From Luscinia megarhynchos (lineage: Eukaryota; Chordata; Aves; Passeriformes; Turdidae), in NCBI GenBank assembly GCA_034336665.1, contig JAPFBE010000013.1, forward strand, positions 16,967,056-17,031,055: DNA of 64,000 nt. The letters run 5' to 3'. Position numbers and translations under genes: made by a program. Positions 1-11,965 of this stretch are shown in pieces; within the stretch, counting starts at the first letter, position 1, and the number at the start of each line of letters is the position of its first letter. The notes beneath the pieces were generated by a model. It was not told where the DNA came from and did not search any database. It worked only from the letters and a program-made list of their open reading frames with translations.

Positions 1-360
1 ACCTTCAAAGTGAGGCAGATTGTACAGTGAGGAGCAGGATAAGGTAGAGCAGAGAGGGAAATGGGAGGGGGAAGGGAAAAAAGAAATGAAAAAGAAAATA
101 CTCAAGAGAATCAGAGCAACAGGCAAAAGAGAAGAACTCAGCAGCTGCATTTTAAAAGGATAAGAGGTCAAAGTCCACTTATTGTAGTAAGAAAATGTAA
201 TCTACTAGGAAGAGAGCATGATTGGAGCCAGTATTTTGTCCTGTAATTGCTCTGAGTATCAGGGACAGAAGCATAAATTACCATTGGAGAAAGTCATCCA
301 CAAAATAGCTTCCCAAGATACTCATGCAGACAAAACCCTCCTTTTATATTCCTAAAAGGC

Positions 361-418
361 ACAGGAAAGGGAATACAAACAAAAATGGTACAGGAAAGGA
401 AATGCAAACAAAAATGGT
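361..418. repeat. 29-bp tandem duplication, two copies
   Basis: A unit beginning ACAGGAAAGG recurs 29 bp later (361 and 390). Both copies end in the same AAAAATGGT and differ at about two positions. It is a simple local tandem duplication with no sign of function. Confidence 0.8.
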
Positions 419-1152
419 ACAGGTGTTTCCCTGTTACCAGCTGCATGGATATAGATGGAGGAATTTTGATACAAGGAAGAACAAATATGTTTGGATTTTT
501 TCCAAAACAGGATTTTTCTTTCATTCTAGTAGAATCCAAGAGGCTCTGCAATCATGAGTCAAGAGCTGAGCTGTGCTGTGCAATCAGGTCTCCTACACTT
601 CAAAGGGTCATGTACATAGATGTTCTTCACCCTCCTTAACCAGTATCCTCTGGCACTTTTACCTCCCCTTGACCAAGAGATGGAGAAGCTCTTGCTTATG
701 ACACCCAGACATTGAATTCTCACATCCAGGAAATGTGCAGTTACTTCCTCTTCTCAGCAGGGAAATTCTTCTTCAATATGAGACACCTTACTTATCTTTC
801 ATGTATATCTAAATTTCATATCATGCTCATCTACATATAGATAGATAGTATGTACATACATATGTTTAAAAACATCATCCAAGTAGCAAACTATCTTGCT
901 AGATAATTCACTTGATTTGCATTATCTCCTATTTTTCTAGTTATGCAGCTTTACTGAATTATTATCAGCAATTATTAGAGTCTACAAGATTAAGACATGG
1001 GCTCTGCTCAGAAGGGTACAAGCCTTCATGACTTTATGACAGCTCAACATTTTTACTAGATTGAGGTTGGGTCTTAAGGTTAAAATCACATAAGAATATT
1101 GATTTTATTTCATTTTAAAGCAAGATTTGTACCCTCCATAGTTGATGAGAAA

Positions 1153-1248
1153 AGCTTAAACTTCTGAAATCACTAAGGCTTAAAATGGTAAAATCATAAA
1201 CTGGTAAATCATAAAATCATAAAGGCTTAAACTTCTGGAATCAGTAGG
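1153..1248. repeat. Imperfect local direct duplication (offset about 71 bp)
   Basis: GCTTAAACTTCTG followed by AATCA and TAGG/TAAGG appears near 1153 and again near 1224. Repeated AAATCATAAA words fill the space between. This looks like an old short-range duplication in AT-rich DNA. Confidence 0.6.
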
Positions 1249-2470
1249 ATTTCTAAAATGAGATGTCCAAGTAAATCCCTGCTATGTCCCCACTAATTAC
1301 TGCTCCAAAAAGGTGGTCAGCATATGGAAGAGTGCATACATGTGTGCATATCTTAACACCATTTTTGAGCTTGGTTTGTGTTCACAAATCCTTGAGATTG
1401 ACAGTACTAACACTGAACCCTGCAATAAAAGCTGAATAGTTCAAATTTTATGTAGAAATGTGGAAAGGACCTCTCAGAGAGGAAAGTTACATCTATTATA
1501 TCCTATGGGGTTTTGCTTGTTCTTGTCAGTTTTGCTAAAGAACATGAAAGTGGGAAATTTATGTCTTATGATCACTGCAAAACATTTTGTGCAATTTTTT
1601 CTTTGTTGGCTTCATAAGGAGACTGAAAGTGCATCCACTAAATATAATGCTTCAGATATAGATCTGCTGCTCTCTTGTCATATCTTAGGGATTTTGAACA
1701 ATCTCTTCTTTCAGATGTAGATCAGAGAAACAAGTGTTGGTTGAGGAGGAAAGAAGGAAAAGCAAGACAACCTTTTAAGTTTTTCTGGTGAGGACTCAGC
1801 ACTGATGAAAGATTTTTACTGTTTAGATCATGCAACTTCCTGGTGTTTGAACTGTTTGAGAGCTGAGGATCCTGTACTTGCTATGGCAGGAAGCATTTTC
1901 CTCCCACTGTCCCTCCCATGCTGAGATTCAAATGTGGATTACATCTTTCTTATTAAGACAAGAATGTGCATTGCCTCTCTGAAAAGCTGATTTACTGTAT
2001 GATTTGATAGAGAGAAATTTTTTCTGAGAAGAATAGCCATATTGTACTAAATGGAGAAGCCAAATTTGAACCACAAATTTGGAATTTAAAAAAAATCATA
2101 TATTAGTTTACTTAATTTATACATAATTGATAATTAATTGGTAATTAATTAATTTATTATATGATTTTTTTAAAATAAGGCTTAGTTTGTTACCTTTTAT
2201 ATTATTATGCTTTAATGTCACTATACTTCTAATTTCTCCAAAGGAAAATCCCAAATTATCCCACAGAAAAGGTCTCTTAAAATAGTTCCTTGCAGATTTC
2301 CTACAACATTTCCTTCTGGAAGGAAATCAGTTCCTCCTGAAGAATCTTTTCTCATTTTTTCTTTGCAAGACTACTAGACTACTTTTGAAAGCTCCCTTTA
2401 GCATCCAAAAAAAAAATCTAAGTTGACTTCAGTTTTAGAAGCTTTTGAAGTTAATTCACTGCTAGTAGCT

Positions 2471-2549
2471 ATTCTATTCTATTCTATTCTATTCTATTCT
2501 ATTCTATTCTATTCTATTCTATTCCATTCCATTCCATTCCATTCCATTC
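2471..2549. repeat. Composite pentanucleotide microsatellite (ATTCT)10 then (ATTCC)~6
   Basis: Ten uninterrupted ATTCT units (2471-2520) are followed directly by ATTCC units (2521-2549), with a sharp switch and no interruptions in either block. Such pure pentamer runs are usually polymorphic in length. The ATTCT motif also resembles the terminal repeat of CR1 elements, but no CR1 3' UTR is recognisable just upstream, so an origin from a CR1 tail is not supported. Confidence 0.95.
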
Positions 2550-3574
2550 ATGGTAGGAGAGAAAGCCTCAATGAAGAATTAAATCAAGTACAATCAAATT
2601 AAATCAAATATAAAACTAGATACAATACTGATTACCAGTTCTGAGAAATACCTCGAGGTAAATTAGCTCTTGTTTTTGCCTGCTTGGTCTGCTGCAATCT
2701 TTCCTCATCTATCTGGCTTCAATTTCACTTTTTAGCCATTTAAGAGAGGTCAGAATATCACAGCTTGATTCAGTGCTCTGCTCATAGCCCAGGGTACACC
2801 CACTGATGTCCAGCTACTGCTACAGAAGGATAGAGGCAACCAATGGGTTGGGTTTAGGTTTTTTTTTTCCCCTCTTAATCAATCCTAGTCCTATTCAGGC
2901 ATCTGTTTGCCTCAGGTAGCTGAATTGAGGCCAAAGTATCAGACAACAATTATTTTTCTTCCAAGCCAAACATCCTAAGAATGCTGCTCCAACAGCACAC
3001 AAGGCTGTTCCCATGGGGCTGACATCTTACACTATAACAGGCTTCTCTGATTTGATGATCATCTAACTCTTAAAAACCAGCAGAAATTAAAGCTTTACTT
3101 TTGCCTGGAAAGTAGTAAGTATTCCTGGAAATATCTATCAAAAGTACAATTCACTCTTAGAGTGCACCAACATGTTAAAGCAAACAGAGGGGGAAGTTGC
3201 TTTCCCTACATTAACTGTCCTTTACAACCTCATTGCTCAGCTTTAATAAGAGTGGATCCCATGCAGAGAATCAATTCAGAAGGACTAGGTGAAGGAGAAC
3301 CACTTTTATGAGCTATAAGTCCATCAAATGCTTATCTGTAGTGAATTACTCTACACCTCTTAAAAATAAAAGTAAATATCCAAATGCTATAGCTTGTCCT
3401 TTTTATGTTTTCCTTTCTAAACTATTTTAATTATGTGTAATATTGTTGACTTAGTGGAGCTCACCCCATTACATATCACTATGACTAACGGTGGAAGTAG
3501 GACCAGGTTATTTTCTTAAACTTACAGGTTTTTCAACAAAAATGTCTTAAGATGCCTAAAACACATGCCCATAA
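2550..3574. other. No supported gene; single-copy DNA
   Basis: No long open frame, repeat family or RNA gene is visible. The first part (2570-2640) is rich in AAATCAA words next to the microsatellite, and a short T/C tract lies near 2860-2875. Confidence 0.55.
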
Positions 3575-4195
3575 AGCCAGCTGTGTTTGGGCTGCATCCA
3601 AAGCAGCGTGGCCAGCAGGAGGAGGGAGGTGATTCTGCCCCTCTGCTCCTGTGAAACCTGGAGAACTGCACCAGCTCTGGGGTCCCAGCACAGGAACAAC
3701 AGGGACCTGTTGGGACTAACCCAGAGGAGGGCTGTGAAATCATTAGAGGGATGGATCACATCTACTGCGAGGAAAGACTGAAAGAACTAGGATTGTTCAG
3801 CCTGGAGGAGAGAAAGTTACTGGAGACCTTATCACAGCCATTCAATACATGAAAGGGGCCTGCAAGATCCATGGGGACAAACTTTTGAGCAGGGCTTGTC
3901 GTCATGAAACAAGGGCCTGATGGTTTCAAGATAAAGGAGGGATAATTTAGATTGCATACAAGAAGGAAGGGTTTTTTTTTGTTTATTTTTTTTGTTTTTT
4001 TTTAATGAGGGTGGTAAAACACTGAAACAGATTGTCCAAAGAGGTAGATGGCCATATCTTGGTAACATTCAAGGTCAGGTTGGAAGGGGCTCTGAGCAAC
4101 CTGGTCTAGTGGAAGATGTCCCTGCTCTTTGCAGGGATTTTGAACTCAATGACCTTTAAAAAGTTCCTTCCATCTCAAACTATTCTATGACACTA
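3575..4195 (+). mobile_element. CR1 LINE, 5'-truncated copy (3' end of ORF2 plus 3' UTR)
   Basis: The read order matches the avian CR1 3' end. It starts with degenerate ORF2 sequence (GGGCTGCATCCAAAGCAG, then the CAGCTCTGGGGTCC region), followed by AGGATTGTTCAGCCTGGAGG, GGTCTAGTGGAAGATGTCCC and the terminal TATTCTATGAC. CR1 is a non-LTR retrotransposon; its ORF2 encodes endonuclease and reverse transcriptase and most genomic copies are 5'-truncated, as here. The reading frame is broken by stops and indels, so the copy is dead. A T-rich tract at about 3971-4003 sits where related copies read roughly AGAAATTCTTTACTG, suggesting a microsatellite arose inside the element after insertion. Confidence 0.92.
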
Positions 4196-4781
4196 TACAC
4201 AAGAGATGGCCAACAGTTCCTCACATTTCAGCAATTAAAAGAGTCAGTCTCAGTAGCTGGGAGAAAAAATCCCAAAGGTTTAAAAAGCACAGCAAGTGGT
4301 TTTCTTGATAAGGGTTTTCTTGACAAAACTGACAGTTACAGAAGCCAGAAATCAAGAGACACAGTATCCCAAATGTGTTAATAATGTCCATTAGAAAGAG
4401 TCAAGAAATCTCTTCCAGTGAGAACATCTGTCCACATAAAAAACTTCAAATTGCATACTACTGTCTTTCCATCTGAAACCTGGAATAATACTATTTTTTT
4501 TTTTAAATGAAGTCTTATTTTGAAGGAGAAAGATTATTTCTTTGTGTGGTTCTAAAAAGAGAAGAGTCTGGGCTCAGAAGATTTCATTGTACTTTACCAC
4601 TTAGCCATGGAAAAACCAGCTGCCTCTCATGTTGGAAAATCAGCTAATCACTGTGAAATAGTAATTGTTTTGACTGGGAAATTGACTACAGGTGCAATGA
4701 ATTATACATCCATTTTCGTATCCAAAGACAAAAAGATGTTGGGGCTTGTTTTGTTGGGATTTTTTTGTTGTTTGGATGGAG
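4196..4781. other. No supported gene
   Basis: Single-copy AT-rich DNA between a CR1 copy and a T-rich tract. Short open frames have no recognisable similarity, and the frames running into the T tract are artefacts of low complexity. Confidence 0.5.
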
Positions 4782-4867
4782 GTGGCTTTTGGTTTTGTTT
4801 TTTTTGTTTTTTTTTTTTTTTTTTTTGTTGTTTTTGTTTTTTTTTCTGTTTTTTTTGTTTTTTTTTA
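4782..4867. repeat. T-rich low-complexity tract
   Basis: Long runs of T are interrupted by single G or C bases. Reading it as protein gives phenylalanine-rich peptides on one strand and lysine/asparagine-rich peptides on the other, neither credible. No LINE or SINE body is visible next to it. Confidence 0.9.
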
Positions 4868-4925
4868 GTTGGTTGGAGGGGGCTGTGTGGGGTTTTGTTG
4901 GGTTGATTTTTTTGTTTTTATTTAA

Positions 4926-7900
4926 GACAGTTTCCTTTCTTAGGTAGCAAGCCTTTGGAAGTTGCAATTGCTGGTACAACCTTAAGGATTGCCTTAAGAG
5001 ACACACTCTGCAAACGATAGGGAACAATAAAATCAAAGCATCTGCTTCTTTTATATTAGTCTGAAGAAAAAGAAAGGAGACAGTTCTGAGGGTGAAAGAG
5101 GAAGATGCAGGTTAGTGCTCTAAGATCTAAAGTCAACATGGGGTATTTTTATTGACCACTACTACAAAGCAAGCATAGAGAAACACCCTCAAATCCTATG
5201 CTACACTGTATTTCTAAGTTATATAACCTGTAGGCCTTTATTGAGGATTCATGCACTGTGCTGTGAGGTGATAAAGAAGCCAACTAAATCAAGTTAAGTG
5301 AGAACAACAAACACTGCATAAAAAAGGTCCAAATATGAGCTAGAGCACTACCTGCTAGATGATATACACCAATCAAGAGCTCTGAAGAGCTGAATCATTT
5401 GTCACAAGAGGTTTCAAAATTGCTCTGCAAATTACACATTTAAGAATAAACATCCCCTGCTTTGCAGCATATGGTATATTTAGGATGCTACACAACATCT
5501 GTTCAGCTTCACAAAGAAACCTCACACCACAATTCTGCAATAGGAGGTAAAACAGAAACTCCATTTTCAGAAACAACCAAGTCAGGAAAAATCTCACCTC
5601 CATTGTTGAAACTGGTAGGGAAGTCTTCTCCTGCATTTGTCAAAGAGATATGAAAATCCTAGCACTGATTACTTCACCAAAACCTTGGGAAAAACTTATT
5701 TTTGCTTAATGAAGGCCATGTAACTGGTATATTCCAGCTGTGCCAGCTGCTTAGGGAATTGTCAACAACATACTGGAAAAGACATGTTATTTGAGATCTG
5801 GGCAAAGCTCTCCATCACAGGAAGACCACTACTTTCCACCAATCTTCTAATCTTTGATTTTCCTTGGGCATTCCTCAGAAGCAGTTGCAGGGCTGAGTCT
5901 CTGACAAATAACAAAAGCACATACATTAACTTAACTTCACAGCTGTTTTTACTGTGTCAGCTCCTATTCTTCTGCCCCATCTCATCTAGAAACTCTGTCA
6001 GAGAGTGTGTTTATCTCTCCCCTCCTTTCCTAGGGCCAGCCTGGTGCTGTTTTTTCGTTTAAATTTCAGAATAATTTGGGAAAGTTACTGAGAGCTGTGT
6101 GTGGTCTGTTGTATTGAGCCCATCCATAGGATGCACCTCACCTGGGCACTGGGTGAAGCAATAGGCAGTTTCTCCCCTTCCTTATCGGCCCTGAAGATTT
6201 TGATTTACTAAACTTCTGATGTGGAGGTCAGCATGTGGTGATATAAAGACAGGGATTAATACCAGAATGTCCAACATCACATGAAACAAGCAGATTGCTT
6301 CAGATCAGTATCCTGTCTCCCTTCAAGAACAGCCATAGAAGAGAAGGTCAATGATGTGTAATGCTTCTCCTGGGTATTCTTCCAGCCATCAGCTATACTC
6401 AGGTCAAAGATTTCCTGATCCTCATAAAATTTGTCTAGTTAATGACTCTCAAAATATTTCTCTCTCAAGTTCTTGTCCACTCTCCTCTTGGAACCCTGTA
6501 TCACCCACCTTGAAATAGAAGCTCTATCACTTGTTGCATTAAGAACCAAGCTGAACAGAACATTTCTTTGCTTTTCCTATGGCTTGAAAGGGTATAACAC
6601 TGTTGAGGTGAAAAGAACAATGTTGATTCTCACATTGGTGGAGATTCTTAAGCTATCCATCTAGTGATGAAAGAGAAAAGTGGGAGGGGAAGAATATGTA
6701 AAGGAAGAATAAGTGATAATAATAAGAAGAAAATAAGAGATGGCAACAGAATTTTCTGAGCTTAACATTTTAGTCAGAAAGATAAAGGATAGGACAAATA
6801 TCTGGACTGTCTTTTTGGTTTAATAGAGTAGAGTAAGAGTGAACAGGAAATTTTCATTTAAGTCTTCAAAGAAAGGTTATTCCCTATTGTGTAAAAAGCA
6901 TTGATATGCACACCTCCTATTAACTCTGATGGGAACTAGACATGCAAATCTTCTCAGAGAACTCCCATGGAGTTTTGTGCATAAATCCTGCAAGAAATGA
7001 TAGGTTAATAGGCTCATGGGTATAAAACAATTGCATGCTTATTAACCTCTGGAGCTTTTCTTGAGAACAACTCTAATGACTACTGTGTTTTTTTAGTAGA
7101 ATCATGGCAACACAGCTATGTTGAACTCCCCCTGTGCTGTTATGTAGAAGGTGGTGCTTACAACTGGTAAACCACACAGAGAGGATTTAGTCACAACTGA
7201 CTAAATTGTCTTACATTGGCTGCTAAATGTCACTCAGATTGTTCAGTAATTTGATGCACCTGCTGTTTTTTCCTCAAAATCAAGTATATGTATAGCTATT
7301 CACATATATTTATGAAAAAAAGATATGATTACTTATCTCTGCCATGCCTAAGCCCTATTTGATACTTGTGAATAATCATTGAGACTGGATGTCTGTCACT
7401 GCAGTGTCCTCCTTCAAAGGATGTGTCTTAATATTTGGAAAGTAATGGTCCACCAGGAGTGTGTGCCACTTCCTCAGCCACTACCTCTTGGCACCAGAAA
7501 CCCTTTGATGGGTTCCTCATTGGGATTCCACTCTCTCTGAGGGCCATGGAGTGCATTCCTTTAGCTGCTGATGATTGCATCTTAAATAGCAAGAGTGCTT
7601 CACACTCCTATGCCACCTTCAACTTGAAAGGATGAATTGAAATACTAGCTAGTAATTTTGTAGTCTCCAGCACTTTTTGGAAGCAGGAAACTGCTTTTAC
7701 ACTCAGTTTAGAGAAAATAAATTCTCAGAGATAATAATAATGTACAGTACTGCTCAGGATGTTTAGTCATGGAGCCTTGTAGACACCATTTGAGTTGATC
7801 TATCCATCTCACTGTCTATGTTCTTGGCTTTATTTTGATCTTCTGTTTGATATTTAACTATGCAGAGGTTTTGCCTGTCACAAGTGACCAGCTCAATAAT

Positions 7901-9090
7901 GAGTCTTGAATTTTCCTGGTCACCTTACATACTATGTGCTGCTTGGGCTGCTTAGGAAGTCACTGTTTCACATGAAGGAAGAAGACCCCAGAATTAAGTG
8001 ATTACAGCTGAACCCACAAAGACAAGTTTAAAGCAGCAAAAAAAACCCTAATAAGTTGGATTCTGCCCTGGTTTATATTCCTGTGCCTGTGTATTTTGTG
8101 ACTAAGAGTATCATATTGTGGATTATCAAGATAACTAAATAATGACCCTCTCACTGTAATTTTCACAAAACTAGAAGCAGAAGAGAAAAAAGAAAATGAA
8201 AAAGTGAAGAGAATTCAAGACATTTAGGCTGAATAAAACTACAATTTTCTAACAGTGAGAAGTGATGGATCTTTTGCAGAGAAGATCCTATCCTATTTAG
8301 GACAATTCTGCAGAAAGTAAAACAGGAAAGTTAAATTGCAAGTAAAAAAGTAGAAGGGTGTGAGCTTGCTTTTGCTGAATGGGAACCATGCTAGCTGCTC
8401 ACTGTAGCATCTTCCTAATCTAGATTGCTGCTGAGCTTGATAATGGAACATCACAGCTGAGAGTAAACATCAATCTGTTGATTTTTTTCTCTGAGAGCAT
8501 AAGTCATCCCTGATCTCCACACCACAGCAACTGGCTTGGAGCAGAAGGTGACAAACTACACAACATCCCCAGGAAACCAGGCTGCAGTCTGCTAGGTGTG
8601 TGGTGTCAGGGTGCATGGGTCTTTCTGGCTTTGGGACATGCTCTCCTTGCTGTCCCTGGGACTGCACACTGATCAAAGCTTAGCAGGAGCCAAGTGCCAG
8701 TTTGGAAACACTGCTGCCTTTATTTGCAATCAGCTCTAATGCAAAAAACCATCGTTTTGACTCATTATTCCCAAAGCTGTTGAGGCTTCTACGCCTTCTA
8801 GTGTGCTTGCAGTTAACAGCACCACAATTTACAGCTCTTCTTTGAGTACCTCCACACTCCCATCCACTGTTGGAACATGCTTAATGAAAGTCATTTCTGT
8901 AGAAGATAAGAACCACTTTTTCTTTACAGAGGCTTTAAATTGTAATGGTATATTAAACCACAACTATGGATTGGAAGGGAAAAAAAAACCACAACGACAT
9001 GATTAGGCATTGAAACACTCAGTAAAACTGTTACTTATAATGAGTAAGAAGATGAAGATGTACAAATAAAAGCACAGCATGTTTTCTTTT
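4926..9090. other. No supported gene in about 4.1 kb of single-copy DNA
   Basis: Scanned on both strands. Open frames are all under about 95 codons and have no recognisable motif. No CR1 tail, LTR, tRNA-like cloverleaf or long simple repeat is evident. Occasional pyrimidine-tract-plus-AG sites exist but none is followed by a convincing exon. The base composition is fairly even and repeat-poor. Confidence 0.5.
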
Positions 9091-9245
9091 GAGAGTCCTT
9101 ATTAATGAGAGGGACTGGGGGGCTTCAGTATTAAGCAGCCGATGAACAGCAGCCATTTACATCCGAGCAAATTGATCCTAGCAAGATTAGCAGAGCTGGG
9201 GGACAGATTTCAAGCCTCTCATTACTTTATATGGAGACAGATCTT
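9091..9245. other. Candidate conserved noncoding element
   Basis: A stretch of about 150 bp of balanced composition, with words such as TTATTAATGAGAG, CAGCAGCCATTTACATCC and CCTCTCATTACTTTATATGG. It carries homeodomain-like ATTA and TAAT cores, contains no repeat, and reads unlike its more degenerate surroundings. It is not coding in a useful frame. The call rests on texture only; an alignment of bird and other reptile genomes would decide it. Confidence 0.3.
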
Positions 9246-11574
9246 AGATAGGACAGCCTCCTTCAACAGTGCCGTCCCTGAATAGTGTCTGAGAGGCAAT
9301 TTCTGTGCACGCTGAGTTTTCACAGAGGCCAAGGGTGCTGAAGGGAAATGGGCACTTTGATCCTGCTGATCTGCCATGGAGCTGAAGCATCCATCTTCCA
9401 CCCATTTTTAAAATAAGCCCAGGTTTTTCTTTCCGTGGGAGGAACAAGTATGAATGCATTTGTTGGCTGCCACACCACTGGGAACTGTACTGATGTTCTA
9501 GAAATTGTTGGAAATACTAGAAAAGTACATTTTAATTATATTTGGAGATTTTATTTTTACAACATTGTTATGCATCAGAATCAGGAATTTTTGAACAGCA
9601 GAAGTGGGAATAGCTTTTCATGGAGAGCTGCCAATCTCCTGACACATCTCTAGAAAAAGATAAGTGAAGCAAGAAAATGAAGAGATATTTCAGTGGTGAT
9701 GGGGTTTTTCTGTTTTTTTAAAGGTATATATATATAGAATGAAAATTGTGGAAAAGTCAAACCAAAAACCAATGGCAGTTAAATTTTCAACTCTAAAACC
9801 TTGAAATTTTCATAGTCGCCCCACATGTCCCCTTTTAGCTAAGAACTGTAATATTAATCTTTGATTCACATAGATGGTTTGTGGGAAGCTGAATGGGCCT
9901 CTGCTGCAAAAATGTATTTATGTTTTCTGGTCTGTGTAGGAGAACCCAGTAATTCTGTCCTATTTAATCAGCATATTCACTTAAAACATGCTGACTGTTT
10001 TTGGATTAATAACTAATAGATAATATACCAGTTTCATCAAATCCAAAATGAAATGTACAATTTAGAGAGCCAAATAGAGCAATGAAATATGTGATTATTT
10101 AATAGAAAGTGGTGATTTAAGAGCCTCAATTCTGTTCATCTGTCACTGAATTTTATTTGTAACACCCAGTCTAAAGTAATTGTTTTCTAAATACACTGTA
10201 CATGTAGAAAGCCACTTAATGTATGCAGCTTTGCTGATAGTGTTTCTCTAACTCAAGTGCACAATACTATATACAGGGCCAGAAAACAGGAAGTCTAAAA
10301 CAACATAGACACTTTGGAACTATTGCAGTGCCCCTTAGGAGACTGCAGGAGTGTCTTAGCTGGCCAAAATAACAGAGAAGAGAATAGGCAAGAACACCTC
10401 ATAGTCAAGTTTTCTGGGATCAGAGAGATTTTCCTACACTGTGTTTTGAAACTATAATTGCAATACACAATAGGTGTGAAAAATGGTCACCCTGGTCTTA
10501 ATACCAAATATTCAAAAGGATTTGCATTTTAAAATCAGCTTTGATCCAAAAATTTCAAGGTTCTGTTTTCTCCTTTTCCCTTTTACATCCTCGATTTGAG
10601 CTGTTTGTACTGACTATCTCTCTGGTCAGGTTAATAAATTTTAGGAACTGAGCTTATATTTCAGGAGGATCTTCCTAAAGCTACATTTCCACCCCCCCTC
10701 CCACCACTTTCTCTGTCTCTGAAGCCCTTTCTTTACAGTCTCTGGCTGCAGAAGGCACAGGATTACTTTTGTATTACTTGCCTTTCCATATTTGCCAATA
10801 CATAGACATATGCTAGGGTGTTGTGATCTCAACCTATTTCAGTCAAAAGAATTTTAACTGTGAACCAAAGCTATCCTGCCACCTATGTTCTTAATAGCCA
10901 TGCAAGGGGAAAAAGTAGAAAAAATAAAAGTAGAAACAATAAGAGATGAGACAAAGTCAATACAAGCAAATTTAAATAATTTAAATTAAAGGAGTTAAAA
11001 CCACCGGAGATTTAGGAAAAAAAGAAACAAACCCTAAAGACATTCCAAGATAAAAAAGCTAATAGGAGAAGCAAAGTAGGAAATGTCAGCTTTGCAAGAT
11101 CAAGGGTCATCCCACTGCAAGGAGCTCTGCAGACTGACACTTCCCCATGTGACAAGTGCCTGGCCTGCCAAGACTCTGTGCATGATTGCTTGAGTGATAA
11201 ATATGTTGATGGTCTTCATAACAGCATGCTCCTCTTAGATCAATACTAGGAGCATTAGCAAAAGTTAGGTATTTGCCTTGTTATCATGGTGGGCTCCAAA
11301 GTGTATTATCCTGCTTCCAAATCTCCAAGCCTTGCCCAAAGTCCCCACATAAAAATCACCCATAGACATGAGGGTTACAGTGTGACAGAAGGAAGTAATC
11401 CCCTCTCCTTAAATATTTAGTCAACATACTCATGTTTCTCCTTGCAGAGTCTACCATGAAAACAGAGGCACTGGGATGACTTAGAAACAGTTTAATGGTA
11501 AGGTATCTCGTTTGACAGATTTGTTATCCTATTTCTTCTCCCAAAGAGATATTTGGGAATCTCCTTGTAAAGAG
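9246..11574. other. No supported gene; short (TA)n at 9725-9736
   Basis: AT-rich single-copy DNA. It contains a short TA run at 9725-9736 and A-rich stretches near 10910-11050. Open frames are short and unrecognised, and no interspersed repeat is identifiable. Confidence 0.5.
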
Positions 11575-11965
11575 ATAGAGAAGTTGGCTCATTAAAAAAG
11601 GGAATTATCAGCATGGGTTCACTACAGTCTGTCAGAAGAATATGAGTACTGTCAGAAGAATATGAGAGTGAATTGTTGAGGACATCAGGACAAAAGGCAG
11701 TCTGAAGTAATATACTCTATAATCCAGAAAGTCTTTTGAAAGCATTCTTTATGCAAAGTTAAGCAGAGCAGGAATAGTTTCTGGACTAAAAGTCAGAATA
11801 AAAATCTGTATGTAAAGCTGTCTACTGAACTGAAAGGCATTTGTAAATAGTGGTAAATCTCATTTTTGATGGGGAGATGTGATCTTTACCGAAAGGCAGT
11901 AGTAGGCCTGGTTTTACTCAACAGTTTTTGTATATTAACTGTCTGAATAGAGGAACAGGTTTATA
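11575..11965 (+). mobile_element. Ancient CR1-like LINE fragment (reverse-transcriptase part of ORF2)
   Basis: The order of degraded words follows the CR1/LINE reverse-transcriptase region. GCATGGGTTCAC comes near 11613, a CAGAAAGTCTTTTGAAAGC stretch near 11726 corresponds to the S/D-KAFD motif region, and a GGCCTGG...TTACTCAACAGTTTTTGTATATTAA stretch near 11905-11940 corresponds to the region before the catalytic FADD block. There are many stops and frameshifts, so it is inactive and old. A 20-bp tandem duplication (11631-11670) lies inside it. Family assignment is by memory of the CR1 consensus and is moderate. Confidence 0.5.

Larger units (their letters stand above)
1..2470. other. No supported gene; AT-rich single-copy DNA
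   Basis: Only short open frames (under 90 codons) occur, with no recognisable protein motif and no convincing splice-site pairing. The stretch is AT-rich, with small local duplications (listed separately) and very AT-rich DNA around 2090-2170 made of TAATT-type words. I see no interspersed repeat I can name. Confidence 0.6.

Noticed and set aside
2471..2549. CR1 tail as the source of the ATTCT microsatellite
   Set aside because: The upstream sequence does not resemble a CR1 3' UTR.
4607..5036. Phe-rich (+) and Lys/Asn-rich (-) frames
   Set aside because: Translation of a T-rich low-complexity tract.
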